This document shows, one piece after another, positions 51,101-61,300 of a stretch of 64,000 nucleotides of DNA. The position numbers and the translations under genes are program-made. The DNA comes from CAYQTE01 sp964420285 (GTDB taxonomy: Bacteria > Planctomycetota > Phycisphaerae > Tepidisphaerales > Tepidisphaeraceae). The stretch's first letter is position 1, and every line of letters begins with the position of its first letter. The notes beneath the pieces were generated by a model that did not search any database, was not told the origin of the DNA, and worked only from the letters and a program-made list of their open reading frames with translations. The stretch is taken from positions 19,436-83,435 of the forward strand of contig CAYQTE010000015.1 in assembly GCA_964420285.1 (NCBI GenBank). Reading direction: 5' to 3'.

Positions 51101-52648
51101 TCACCCGGCGCGACCCGCCGGCGCGGTTGCCGCACCGCGTCTGCCGCGGCCAGCCGGGGCCGTCGTCGCGCCACGGCCGGCGCGGGCGGCGGGCGCCGGT
51201 GCGGCGGCCGCCCAGTCATCGGAACGGAACTGCGGCGCCGGCAGGCCGTCGGAGTTGTACAGATTCACGCCTTCCGGCCAGCGATTCCACCCATAGCGCA
51301 CGGCCACGGGCGCGGCGACGCCGGGGGCGCTGACGACAATCGTGCTGCCGTCGATCTTCGCGGTGGCATCGACGAAATTTTTGTCAGCGCCGGCGATCTG
51401 GAACCACTTGAGATCTCCGCCCCTGGCGACAAGTCCGCCGCTGACATGCGTGAACTTGACGCGGATCGTGGAGCCCTCGACAAGCATCCCATCGTAGGTC
51501 GGGCCGCAGTATTCGATCTTTTCGCCATACACGGTGGCGCGGGCGATGCGGGCCAGACGATCACAGAGATCCTGTTTGTCTTTCGGGTGTACGTTCGTTT
51601 TCTCGCCGATATCCATGGCCACGGCCATCGCGGTATGGGGAAGCTTCAGCGCCAATGTCTGGGCTTCGCGCACCTCGGGACGGTTGCTGTTGGCGTCCTC
51701 GGCGGCAAGCTGCACGAAAATGAAGGGGAAGTCGCCTTGTCCCCACTCCTTGCGCCAGCTCGTGATCAGGTCGTCGATCACCACGGGATAAAGCTGCAGG
51801 CCCTCGGTGATCGATTCGCCCTGATACCAGAGCGTGCCCTTGATCGCGTAGGGCTCGATCGGCTTGATCATGGCGTTCCAGAGCAGGAATGGATTGTGGG
51901 CGCTGCTGCCACCGCGGGAGGCGGCGTCCACGCTGGCCTTGAGACGATCATCGGCCTCCAGGACGTCTTTGCTCACCCATGCCTGGGCGCAGCTTCCACC
52001 AAAGGCCGAGGTGATGAACCCGACCGGCTGGTTGATCGCCTTCTGCAAATTCCGCGAAAACAGGTAGCCGATGGCCGAGAAACCGGGCACGGTCTGGGGC
52101 GAGCAGACCTTCCACTTGCCGGCCACGTCGTCCAGGGGCGTGGCGCTGAGTTTGCTGGGAACGCTGAATTCCCGAATCCTGGGATAATCGGCCGCCGCAA
52201 TCTCCTGCGCCTCGTTGGCGACGCCCGCATACCGCTGGGCCATGCCGGGGTATTTCGCCGTGTCGCTGGAGACGGTGAAGCTCATGTTCGATTGCCCCGA
52301 CCCCAGCCAGACTTCCCCGACGAGGATGTCGGTGATCTTGATCGTGTTCTTGCCCGCGATCGTCATTTCGATCGGATCGGCGGCGGCCTTGAGATTGGTC
52401 AGGTGGACCATCCACTTGCGGTCGGCACCGGCCGTCGCGGTTTGCGTCTGGCCGGCGATGCTGACCGTGACCTGCTCGCCAGGATCGGCCCATCCCCAAA
52501 CCGGGACGGACATGCCCTGCTGGAGAACCATGTGATCACTGAACAGCGCGGCCGGTTTGACGTCAGCCCGTAGCGAACCCACATTGCCCACAAAGCACAA
52601 CGCGACAGCAGCCGCCATCGTGAACTTCATCCGCGAAAAACTGTTCAT
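51101..52648 (-). CDS. Secreted sialate O-acetylesterase-type carbohydrate esterase (SASA/SGNH)
   Basis: The ATG at 52648 follows GGAGGAGA and gives 515 residues with a signal peptide (about 1-28). An N-terminal beta domain (LFSDHMVLQQGMSVPVWGWA) is followed by the SGNH esterase with S120 in GSGQSNM, GSCAQAWVS, GTLWYQGES and H354 in NVHPKDKQD. Such enzymes remove O-acetyl groups from sialic acids, xylan or pectin sugars; the context favours plant-type glycans. The extreme C-terminus is a Gly/Arg/Ala/Thr tail (RGATTAPAGRGRRGAATAP). Confidence 0.9.
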   Translation of the reverse strand: MNSFSRMKFTMAAAVALCFVGNVGSLRADVKPAALFSDHMVLQQGMSVPVWGWADPGEQVTVSIAGQTQTATAGADRKWMVHLTNLKAAADPIEMTIAGKNTIKITDILVGEVWLGSGQSNMSFTVSSDTAKYPGMAQRYAGVANEAQEIAAADYPRIREFSVPSKLSATPLDDVAGKWKVCSPQTVPGFSAIGYLFSRNLQKAINQPVGFITSAFGGSCAQAWVSKDVLEADDRLKASVDAASRGGSSAHNPFLLWNAMIKPIEPYAIKGTLWYQGESITEGLQLYPVVIDDLITSWRKEWGQGDFPFIFVQLAAEDANSNRPEVREAQTLALKLPHTAMAVAMDIGEKTNVHPKDKQDLCDRLARIARATVYGEKIEYCGPTYDGMLVEGSTIRVKFTHVSGGLVARGGDLKWFQIAGADKNFVDATAKIDGSTIVVSAPGVAAPVAVRYGWNRWPEGVNLYNSDGLPAPQFRSDDWAAAAPAPAARAGRGATTAPAGRGRRGAATAPAGRAG

Positions 52649-52794
52649 GTGCGTCTCCTCCACAAGAGAAAATGGTCTGGGCGAGCGTGCGCGTCGCCAA
52701 ACTCGGTCTTGAACCGACATGCTATCATCCGACCGGCGGTGACGACAGCGAAAAACGCGCACACGCCAGGGCCCCACGGCCGCCATTCGCGATC

Positions 52795-54246
52795 TCATTG
52801 TGGCGGCGGGGATTTGCTCGGATCAGTCAGGGTTCCCGACGCGCCGGAATCCCTGGGCAAGGTCGTCGCGTTCATCATGGGAACCGGCCCGGCGAATTCG
52901 AGGGCCGCCACGGATACATCCGGATCGGGCGCTGCCCCGGGCAAACTCAGGACCAGACCCTGGGGTGTGATGGTCGACGCGACCGCCGCTCCACCGGCCA
53001 GCAGTTTGCCCGAGCGGGGCGCCTGCGTGACTCCGGTGAGAAGCACCTTTCCGTCGGCGGGCCATTGCCACACGTGAACATAGAGAGTCGAGCCGCCGTC
53101 GGGGCGGACCTTCTGCGTTGTGCGTCCCCACGCCGGCGTCTGGGCGTAAATGCCGCCGCTCGTGGCGTAGATCGCCTCGCCGTTGATCTTGAGCCACTTG
53201 CCCATGGCCAGGAGTCGATCGACTTCGGGTTGGGGGATGGTGCCGTCGGCCATGGGGCCGATATTCAGCAGGTAGTTGCCATCCTTGCTGGCGATGTCGG
53301 AGATATTGCGGATGAGTTCCTGGGCGGATTTCCAGCGGACATCGGTGGCGTTGTAACCCCATGAGCCGTTGATGGTCATGTTGACTTCCAGCGGTCGCCC
53401 GCCCATGCCGGTGGGGGGGATTCGCTGCTCGGAGGTGCGGAAATCGCCCAGCACGCCGCCGCCCAGGCGGCTGTTCATGATGATATCGGGATACGAGCAG
53501 ACCAGGTCGAAAAACGGCTTGGCACGTTCGGGCATCATCTGGTATTCGGTGTCCCACCAGAGGATGTCCGGGTGGAATTTCGTGATGATCTCTTTCACCT
53601 GCGGCAGGGCGATCGTCTTGAGATAGGTGTCGAAATCGCCTTTCTTTTGCTCGTCATCCCACGGCTGGGTGTTGCCCTTGCCGCCGCCGAGATTTACCCA
53701 GTCCTGCGATTGCGAGTAGTAAGCGCCGAACCGCAGCCCTTGTGCCCGAACGGCATCGGCGAGCGGCTGGATCAGATCGCGCTGGGCGCCCGAGGCCTTT
53801 ACGGCGTTCCAGTCGGAGACGGCCGAATCAAACAGGACGAAACCATCGTGATGCTTGTGGGTAATGACGATGTATTTCGCACCGGCGTCGGCAAAAAGCT
53901 GCGCCCAGGCCTTGGGGTCGTATTTGGCGGCCGTGAAGTCCTTGGCAAATGCCTTGTAGGTCGCCACCGGAACCTTGGCGTTGTTCATGTACCATTCGCC
54001 GCGGGCCGGAACCGCGTAGACGCCCCAGTGGATGAATATGCCAAAGCGGGCCTCGCGGAACCACTTCATGCGAGCCTCGGTAACAGCGGCCGGTTCATCG
54101 CGGACGACCGCCGGCAGCGGCGGCAGCCCGGCCGACGCCCCGGCCATCGCAACCGGCCGCGTTTGCGCCTGGGCGAATGGGACGCAAATCAATACGCCCG
54201 GCAACATCGCGAATATGCCACGAACCACCGCATGTTTGAATTTCAT
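52795..54246 (-). CDS. Secreted GH29 alpha-L-fucosidase, enzyme 2
   Basis: The ATG at 54246 is preceded by AAAGGC and gives 483 residues with a signal peptide (about 1-28). GH29 blocks: WFREARFGIFIHWGVYAVPA, YIVITHKHHDGFVLFDSAVS, RFGAYYSQSQDWV, nucleophile candidate D232 in ILWWDTEY, and GSWGYNATDVRWKSAQELI. LLNIGPMADGTIPQPEVDRL is the usual end of the barrel. The C-terminal domain is a short beta sandwich. It lies 46 bp downstream of the GH106-like gene. Confidence 0.93.
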   Translation of the reverse strand: MKFKHAVVRGIFAMLPGVLICVPFAQAQTRPVAMAGASAGLPPLPAVVRDEPAAVTEARMKWFREARFGIFIHWGVYAVPARGEWYMNNAKVPVATYKAFAKDFTAAKYDPKAWAQLFADAGAKYIVITHKHHDGFVLFDSAVSDWNAVKASGAQRDLIQPLADAVRAQGLRFGAYYSQSQDWVNLGGGKGNTQPWDDEQKKGDFDTYLKTIALPQVKEIITKFHPDILWWDTEYQMMPERAKPFFDLVCSYPDIIMNSRLGGGVLGDFRTSEQRIPPTGMGGRPLEVNMTINGSWGYNATDVRWKSAQELIRNISDIASKDGNYLLNIGPMADGTIPQPEVDRLLAMGKWLKINGEAIYATSGGIYAQTPAWGRTTQKVRPDGGSTLYVHVWQWPADGKVLLTGVTQAPRSGKLLAGGAAVASTITPQGLVLSLPGAAPDPDVSVAALEFAGPVPMMNATTLPRDSGASGTLTDPSKSPPPQ

Positions 54247-54292
54247 ACGATCAGCCTTTTCGGATGGACCTTCTTTTGCTGCTGCGACGCCA

Positions 54293-56695
54293 TCACGGCT
54301 CGGCAACGAAGAACACGGCCGTAACCGGATCGAGTTTCAACGGCGCCGTTGTCACATCCTGACCGCTGGCGTTCCGGGTATGGGCCAGGTCAACCGGCCG
54401 GATCTTGCCGCTCATCGGATCCCAGATTTTGACATTCACGTTGCCGCGGAGCGTGACATTGGTGTCGAGGGGCTTATCGGAGGAATTGGCGAAAAAGTAG
54501 ATGTCACGTCCGTCCTTGACCTTGTGGGTGTAGGTCAGCGAACCGGCGTAATCCGGGCCGATTATCACCGGCCACATGGGCTCGGCGAAGGCCACGTCAG
54601 GCACCGCGATCGCCTCCCGCATGACCGCCTGGAATGATGCGGGAGTATAACCCGGCAGGAAGTAAGCCCGCCCGCCGGCGTTGTTGCGGTGGACGAAGTA
54701 AACCAGGAATTCGTCGAGGCGGCGGCTCATTTGCGCGGTCATGGGTTCGTTCTCCGGCAGGCCGAAGACCTCGTCGATGATCTGGCGGACCTCCTCCTGG
54801 CCGGACTTTTCGGCGGCCTGTCTGGCCAGCAATCTGGTGGCGATGACCGTTCCGCCGGCATCGTAAAACGCCTTGATCTTCCGGGCCGATTCCACCGAAA
54901 GGACGTTGCCGCCGGGCACGATCAGGACGGAATATTCCTCGCGGTTGACGGGGTTGTTCAAAACCAGCTTGCGTCCCTGGACGAGGCACCGCTCCTGCAG
55001 AGCATCGGGGTGCAGGAACGTGAAATCCTGTCGAAGACCGCGGAAGACCAGCTCGCCCAGTTCGATATAGTCGATTTCCGGCGGCACGATTCCGCCCTCG
55101 CTGGCATAACTGACTTCCATGCCGCCGGTGCCGGGCGTGCCGGTCCAGTCTCCGATGCGATAGGCGGCCTGCAGGGAGGCGATGGGATAGAGTATCGCCA
55201 CATCCGACACATGCCGGCCGTGTTGCAGAAGGTAACACAGCCGCCCGATGAAGCGATCGCTTTGGGGGGTTTTGCTGCGAGGCACCGCGCCGTCCTGGAA
55301 ATTGGTTCCCATGGCGACCTGATCCATCGCGACTCTGTAGACCAGTTGCGGATTCATCTGGCGGTAGCCGGCGTAGGTCTCCGCCAGGCAGATCGGATGG
55401 TCCCAATTGTACGCGGCCGAACTGATGAGCTTATAGGAGCGATTGGACCGGCCCCACCACCAGATATCGTCGATTCCGGGCGCCTGCTGATACTTGAAGG
55501 CCAGCATCCGGTCGCCGCTGACGGCGACGGGATTGGCGATCTCCTCCTGGTCCTGGTGACCGCTGAAGATAATGTCGTGGGCCCGGCACCAGTCGTCCAA
55601 CTGCTTGATGTAACTCTCGGCGAACAGTTTGGCGCGATAGCCCCACAGGGCATTGCGCATGGCGGCGGTATCCGGGCCGATGTCGTACCAGAGGGCCGGG
55701 TAGTATTTCATTGGGTTATAGCCGTAGAGCTTTTCGAAGCCCTCGTTGAATCGCGGCGTCCAGGCCTTTCCGTTGGCCGAGTGCAGCGCCGGCTCGTCGT
55801 ATTGCGTGATCTTGAGGACCGTCCCGAAGTATTGCTTGAGGTGGTCGTAGTGGGACTGGTAGTTGAGGTCGATATACGCCTTGACGGCCTCGGGATCGAG
55901 ATAATCCACATAGCCGCTCTTGCTGCCCTGATTCAGCGACGCCCTGGGATTGAGATAGAAGCCCATCAGCTTCCATTTCCCCGCCGGCACATCGCAACTC
56001 AGCTTGCGGTCGGCGCCGATCTTGTCGCTGATGTCCAGAAGTTCGTGGGATTCGAGATTCATCATCACCGCGCCGACGGTGATCCCGTCGGGAATCTGGA
56101 GTTGGGCGCCGGCGGCCGGGCCGGTCACATCGCGTTCCACTTTCTCCAGGCTCTTGGCCGCATATTGGGGATAACGCGAGTAGAGGTATCCGCCGGCCAT
56201 TCCGCTGGGGTAGGCAACTTCATCGTAGAAGACCAGCGGCGGGTTGCCATTCTTCAGGCCGGCCTCAATGACCTTCGCGTAGAGGCTGAAGTACGCCTCG
56301 CTGAGGTATGCGGTGCCCGCATCGTTGCGCTGGCGTCCCGAACCGCGCAGGTATTCGTCGGAGAGTCCCGCGGTGCTGCCCGGGTACATGCCCAGATAAA
56401 AACCGCCGGTGAGATCCTGCTGGGCCGAGCGCTGGACCTGCGTGGTCATGTTGGCTTCGGTGGCAGTGGCGATGTTCAACGACATGAAGCCCTGCTGGCG
56501 GCATATCCGGGGCGGCTCGGCAAACAATTGTGGATCAACGCGCAGGGAAAGCTCAAAGCCGCCGGGAAAGTTGGCGGGATGCGTGGCCGGAGCCGCGGGG
56601 GCGGAATCGGCGGCCTGACCAAAGGCCCGGGGCAGATACATGGCGGCGCCCGCGCCGGCGAGAAGCTGCACGGCGGTTCTGCGCGTTATCTTCAC
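54293..56695 (-). CDS. Tat-exported glycoside hydrolase, GH106-like (alpha-L-rhamnosidase type)
   Basis: The GTG at 56695 follows TGGAG and gives 800 residues, shorter than typical GH106 proteins. A twin-arginine signal (TRRTAVQLLAGAGAAMYLPR) is followed by a barrel with LVFYDEVAYPSGMAGGYLYS, YLDPEAVKAYIDLNYQSHYD, KITQYDEPALH, PICLAETYAGYRQ, and a later MDQVAMGTNFQDG region. A beta-sandwich part follows (LTYTHKVKDGRDIYFFANSS). These fit the GH106-related alpha-L-rhamnosidase group, which agrees with the rhamnose uptake and isomerase genes in this window. The exact activity is inference. Confidence 0.72.
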   Translation of the reverse strand: MKITRRTAVQLLAGAGAAMYLPRAFGQAADSAPAAPATHPANFPGGFELSLRVDPQLFAEPPRICRQQGFMSLNIATATEANMTTQVQRSAQQDLTGGFYLGMYPGSTAGLSDEYLRGSGRQRNDAGTAYLSEAYFSLYAKVIEAGLKNGNPPLVFYDEVAYPSGMAGGYLYSRYPQYAAKSLEKVERDVTGPAAGAQLQIPDGITVGAVMMNLESHELLDISDKIGADRKLSCDVPAGKWKLMGFYLNPRASLNQGSKSGYVDYLDPEAVKAYIDLNYQSHYDHLKQYFGTVLKITQYDEPALHSANGKAWTPRFNEGFEKLYGYNPMKYYPALWYDIGPDTAAMRNALWGYRAKLFAESYIKQLDDWCRAHDIIFSGHQDQEEIANPVAVSGDRMLAFKYQQAPGIDDIWWWGRSNRSYKLISSAAYNWDHPICLAETYAGYRQMNPQLVYRVAMDQVAMGTNFQDGAVPRSKTPQSDRFIGRLCYLLQHGRHVSDVAILYPIASLQAAYRIGDWTGTPGTGGMEVSYASEGGIVPPEIDYIELGELVFRGLRQDFTFLHPDALQERCLVQGRKLVLNNPVNREEYSVLIVPGGNVLSVESARKIKAFYDAGGTVIATRLLARQAAEKSGQEEVRQIIDEVFGLPENEPMTAQMSRRLDEFLVYFVHRNNAGGRAYFLPGYTPASFQAVMREAIAVPDVAFAEPMWPVIIGPDYAGSLTYTHKVKDGRDIYFFANSSDKPLDTNVTLRGNVNVKIWDPMSGKIRPVDLAHTRNASGQDVTTAPLKLDPVTAVFFVAEP

Positions 56696-56768
56696 GGCGT
56701 TACTCCAGGTCGGTTGTGACTTTCGCGAGCCGAGAAGCGCAAACTTTGAATAGATCCTGGCTCAGGGG

Positions 56769-58292
56769 CTATTTGTTCCAAACGCTTTTCACATCGTCGT
56801 CGTATACAACCGCGATCACGCAATCCGCCGGGGACGCCGTGCGATCGATATCGCCGATGTTGATGTTCGAGTCGCCGTCGAAGGGCAGCGACTTGCCCGT
56901 GTAGACCTCGTAGGCCTTCTTGACGTGCAACTTGCCGAGCGGCGGCATCTTGAAGGTATTTCCAACGTATTCCTTCAAGAGATGCACATAGACGGTGGAC
57001 CCCTTGAAGCAGTAGCCGTATCGCTTATCGACGGGTTCCCATGGTCCGCCGCGGGTGCCGTAGATGGATTCGCCCATCTTGGTCATCCAGGCGCCCATTT
57101 CCCGCAGGCGCGTCTGCTCGATGTCGGGAATCACTCCATGCCGATCGGGGGCCACGTTGACCAGCAGCGTCATGTTGCGGACGACGCAGTTGGCCATGAA
57201 TCGCACCAACTGATCGCGCGTCATCACGTCGCCCCTGGCGATCGATTGGGCATCGTAGCCCCACGCGCCGTTCTGCATGGTCAGATTCTTGTCGCAAATC
57301 ACGCTGCTGCGGATCTTGCCGACCGTCTCCTGTGAACCTTCCTCCTCGATGATGTCGCCCATCCAGCCGTACCGGAGATTGGTGATCGCATCCGGCTGGT
57401 ATTTACGCACCATCCCCATGATTCCCAGGGCCTTGCCCGTGCTTTCTTCAATGTCCTGATACTGCTTGCCAATCGGCCAGCGATTGGCGGGATCGAGATA
57501 TTGGCCCGGTTCGTGAAAGTAGGCGGCATCAGCATCGGAACCCTTCTGGCCCAGCCATCCGCCGTCCCAGTAGATATGGTCGATCTTTCCGTAGGCCGTC
57601 AGGAGCTTCTTGACGTTGACGTAGTTTTCCTCCTTCATCAGACGGGCGTTTTCAAGGTGTGCCGGATCGGTGGTGTAACCGAACTTGTTGGGAAGGCAAT
57701 TGGTGCCCGTCACGTCGTAATAGCCGGGATAGCGCCAACTGAGAGGCGAATAATAGATGCCCACCCTGAGCCCCGCGCCGCGGCAGGCTTTGACGTACTC
57801 GGCCACCAAGTCCCGATGCAGCGTCTGCATGCTGGTGAACGCGTTTGGATGCGGGCTGTCGAACAGGCAGAAGCCATCGTGGTGGCGAGTGGTCAGACAC
57901 ATCCATTTCATGCCGGCATCTTCGGCGAGTTTCGCCCAGGCGTCCGGGTGATAATCGGCGGCGTCGAAATACGCGTCGCCGCTCTCCGGGAAAGCGAACT
58001 GGCGGTATTTGTCCGGCAGGATCCCCTCGTTTTGCATGAGCCATTCCCCGCGCCCGGGTCCGGAGTAAAGGCCCCAGTGGATGAACATCCCGAACTTGGC
58101 GTCCAGCAGCCAATCGAGTTTGTCATTGGGCAGTTGCGTCACGCCCAGTTGCGTCTGCGGCACGCGCACCGCCGGCTCGGGCGGGCCGCTCGGTTGCGTG
58201 TCGGCCGCGAAACTGCCGGCCGCAAGGCAGCAGAAGAACGCGGCGACGACCGCCCGGCCTGCACCGCAACGGCGGGATTTGGGGAACCGCAT
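56769..58292 (-). CDS. Secreted GH29 alpha-L-fucosidase, enzyme 3
   Basis: The ATG at 58292 follows AAGGAGG and gives 507 residues with a signal peptide (about 1-30). GH29 blocks: WLLDAKFGMFIHWGLYSGPG, WMCLTTRHHDGFCLFDSPHP, RVGIYYSPLSWRYPGYY, D243 in HIYWDGGW, GAWGYDAQSIARGDVMTRDQ, LLVNVAPDRHGVIPD. It starts 12 bp after the DUF5107 gene, so the two are cotranscribed and probably coupled. The third distinct GH29 of the block. Confidence 0.93.
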   Translation of the reverse strand: MRFPKSRRCGAGRAVVAAFFCCLAAGSFAADTQPSGPPEPAVRVPQTQLGVTQLPNDKLDWLLDAKFGMFIHWGLYSGPGRGEWLMQNEGILPDKYRQFAFPESGDAYFDAADYHPDAWAKLAEDAGMKWMCLTTRHHDGFCLFDSPHPNAFTSMQTLHRDLVAEYVKACRGAGLRVGIYYSPLSWRYPGYYDVTGTNCLPNKFGYTTDPAHLENARLMKEENYVNVKKLLTAYGKIDHIYWDGGWLGQKGSDADAAYFHEPGQYLDPANRWPIGKQYQDIEESTGKALGIMGMVRKYQPDAITNLRYGWMGDIIEEEGSQETVGKIRSSVICDKNLTMQNGAWGYDAQSIARGDVMTRDQLVRFMANCVVRNMTLLVNVAPDRHGVIPDIEQTRLREMGAWMTKMGESIYGTRGGPWEPVDKRYGYCFKGSTVYVHLLKEYVGNTFKMPPLGKLHVKKAYEVYTGKSLPFDGDSNINIGDIDRTASPADCVIAVVYDDDVKSVWNK

Positions 58293-58304
58293 ACTTGAGC
58301 CTCC

Positions 58305-61300
58305 TTATTGCCCGATCGACTCCAGCGCCTCCTTGGCGGCCAGATGATCCGGGCTGACCTTCAGTGCGATGGTGAGTTCCTGCCTGGCCTGGTCTTTGTT
58401 ACCAAGGCCCAGGTTGCCCAGCGCGATCAGGTAATGGGCGTCGGCAATGGCGCTGCGATCGTTCGCCAGAAGCATGTCGGTGTTGGCGGGGATCGCGTTG
58501 CGGCTGGCCGCCTGCGTGCCAGTGGTCACGAGCTGATTGAAGAGCGTGGTGGCGCGGGCCGTGTCTCCCAGCTTCTGGGCCGCCAGCGCCTGGAAATACG
58601 CATCCGCCGCCGCGACGCGGACGCCCGAGGCAGCGCCAATGCCGCCGGCTCGGCCACCGCCGCCACCACCGCCGCCGCCGCGTCCGCCACGACCGCCGAA
58701 GCCGCCCGGGCCGGCGCCTTCGGCCATGTTGCCGGCGGACGCTTTGGTCCACGCCTGCCGGGCGCTGGCCATGTCGCCAAGCCCTTCGTAGGCCAGCCCC
58801 ATGTAATAGTTGGCCTCGATGGCATGGGTGCCGGGGTTGCCGCCGCCTTCTTCGGCCAATGTCGGCGGCAGCACCAGCGCCGCCTGATAGAACGCCAGCG
58901 CGTCCTTGTATTGTTTGGCGGCCAGACGCTGTTGCCCGGCAACCAGATTCGCATTGGCCCACTCGTCGCCCATGTTGAACGAGCTGCCGCCTTCCCAGGC
59001 GCGGAAGTAGAGTGACGTGATCAGCTTGACGCCAAGGTCCGGCTTGCCGCAGAAGACCGCGAGGTTTATTTCACGGCTGATCACCTCGGGCCTGTTCAGC
59101 ATGGCCTGATGCGCTTCCAGCAGGGCCAGGCGTTTCTCCGGCGCCACGCCGTTTTCTTCGTACAACTGGTCGAGTTGATCGAAAATCTTGGCGTTGCCGC
59201 CGTATTGCACTCCCTTTTCCAGCAGCGACTGCACCTTGTCGCGCTGGCCGCCCTCGCGCGTGTAAACCTGCGCCAAATTGCGATAGACCACCGGGAAATC
59301 GGCGCCCAGGGCCACGGATTTTTCCCACAGCGTCTTCGCCTGCGCCGGCTGCCAATCGAACAGAAGATTGCCCAGATAATACGGAGCCCGCGCATCCGCG
59401 GGATTGGCCGCTATCGCCGCCTCCAGAACGGGAATCATCTCCATCTGGAACGGGAAGACGTATTCCGGCGAAGCCTTGACCGCAAGTTGGGAATAAGATG
59501 CCGCCTTTTCGGGCTGATTGAGCTTCTGCGCAAAATACGCCAGGTCGTAATAGACCAGGGGCGAGACCTTCGACTGGTCCGCCGATGCGTTCACCACCTG
59601 GGTCAGGAACTCCGTCCCGTCCTCCCACAAGCCCGCGTTCAAGAAATCCCCCGCGACCTCCAACCCCGTGGCCGGCAGTTCATTCAGTTGCACCGCCAGT
59701 GCCGCCGCGTTCTGCGGCGTTTTGGCGGCCAGCCACCGCTCCGCCAGTCCATGCACGTCCAGCGGATCGATCTTGCGGATCGCCTCTGAACACGCCAGCG
59801 CCTCGGTCGTCTGCCCGGCATGACGCAGCAGTGCCGACTTCAGCGCCAGCGCACGCACGCTCTCGGCGCCGGAGTTCAGCGAATCATTGGCGTAGGTGAG
59901 GGCCGCATTCTCATCCCCCCGCGTTGTGGCGATCTCCGCCATTTCAAAGTACCCCGGCCCGCGCCACGCTCCCATCCACACGGATTTGGCGAACTGATTG
60001 AATGCATCATCCAGCTTGCCCTGACCCTTCAGCGCCAATCCCAGATAATAATAAGGCTCGCCGTCCTTGGGTGTCGTGAAACGATCCGTCGCCCGCTCCA
60101 GGGCCTTGCGCAGATACTTCTCGGCATCCGCGTACCGCCCGCCCTTGACCGCGTCGATCCCCATCACCGTGTTCACCCGCACATCGCCCGGATCGCGACG
60201 CAACGCCTCATTCCAATACGTTTCGGGCATCGCGTTGCTGTTGGTCGTGCCGGGATTCTCCGGGTCGTACGGCGTGTGGAACTGCTCGATCCGCAGCCCG
60301 ATCAGATACAACTCCTCGTTCGATTTCACATCCGCCGGCGCGGGATAGTTCGGCGCCACCGGCGTCGGCCGTACCTCCGGCGTCAGCCGGACCGGCGAAT
60401 ACGCCACCAGTTCCTTCCCGCCGTCCGAGAGCGACGCTCGCAGATCGTGTTCGTCGGCGCCGGCCGGCAATGCAATTTCCTTCACATAGGCCTTGCCGGG
60501 ATTGATCGCGATCTGCTCCTGCAAAAGCGTCTGATCCTTGAGCTTCAGCAGCACGCTCGCCGCCGGCCGGTCGGACGTCGAGTAGAACCCCACCTTGATC
60601 TTTCCATCGGCCACGTCCAGATTGACCGCCGCCTCGGTATTGGCGCACTTCACGCCGTCGATGTCGCGGAACGGATACCAATACTGGGTCCAGCTCCGCG
60701 TCTCAAAAGGCGTCATCCACGTGTAATCCGGCTGGTTGTCCGAGTACGCCCCGACCATCAATTCCAGATACGGCCCGTCATTGTCCGACAGCCGGGCGAA
60801 TGCCTGAGTGTCGTTCGTGCCCGCTCCGCCGAAAGTGAAGAACTTCTTCCCCGGCACGACGTTGTGGTCGGCAATGCTCATCGTCCCGGCTTGTTTGCCG
60901 TGGTCATAACCGGCCATGAAATCATCCGAGTAATTCCAGGCAAACCACGAGCCTCCGGCGGCGTGATTGCTCAGCCGGCTCAACGCATCCGTCCACGGCT
61001 CGAACCGGTCCTTCTTGTGATAGGTCCAATACTGCGTGTCCGGCGGGAAGATCACCTGATATTGCGGCGACGAATGAACACCCACGTTGGAGAAGCACAG
61101 CATCGATGTCGGCACCGGCGTGCGATTGACCATGCGGAACGAGGCCTCGACATAGTTCTTGCCCGGATGCAGCGTCAGGCCGACCGTCCAGAGCATCTGG
61201 TCGCGCAGTTCCAGTTCACCCACCCAGCAGGTCTTGGAGCCATCGGGGCTTTGCTCGATGGTGTACTGAATGGGCTCAAGGGACGTAGCGCGGTGATGGT

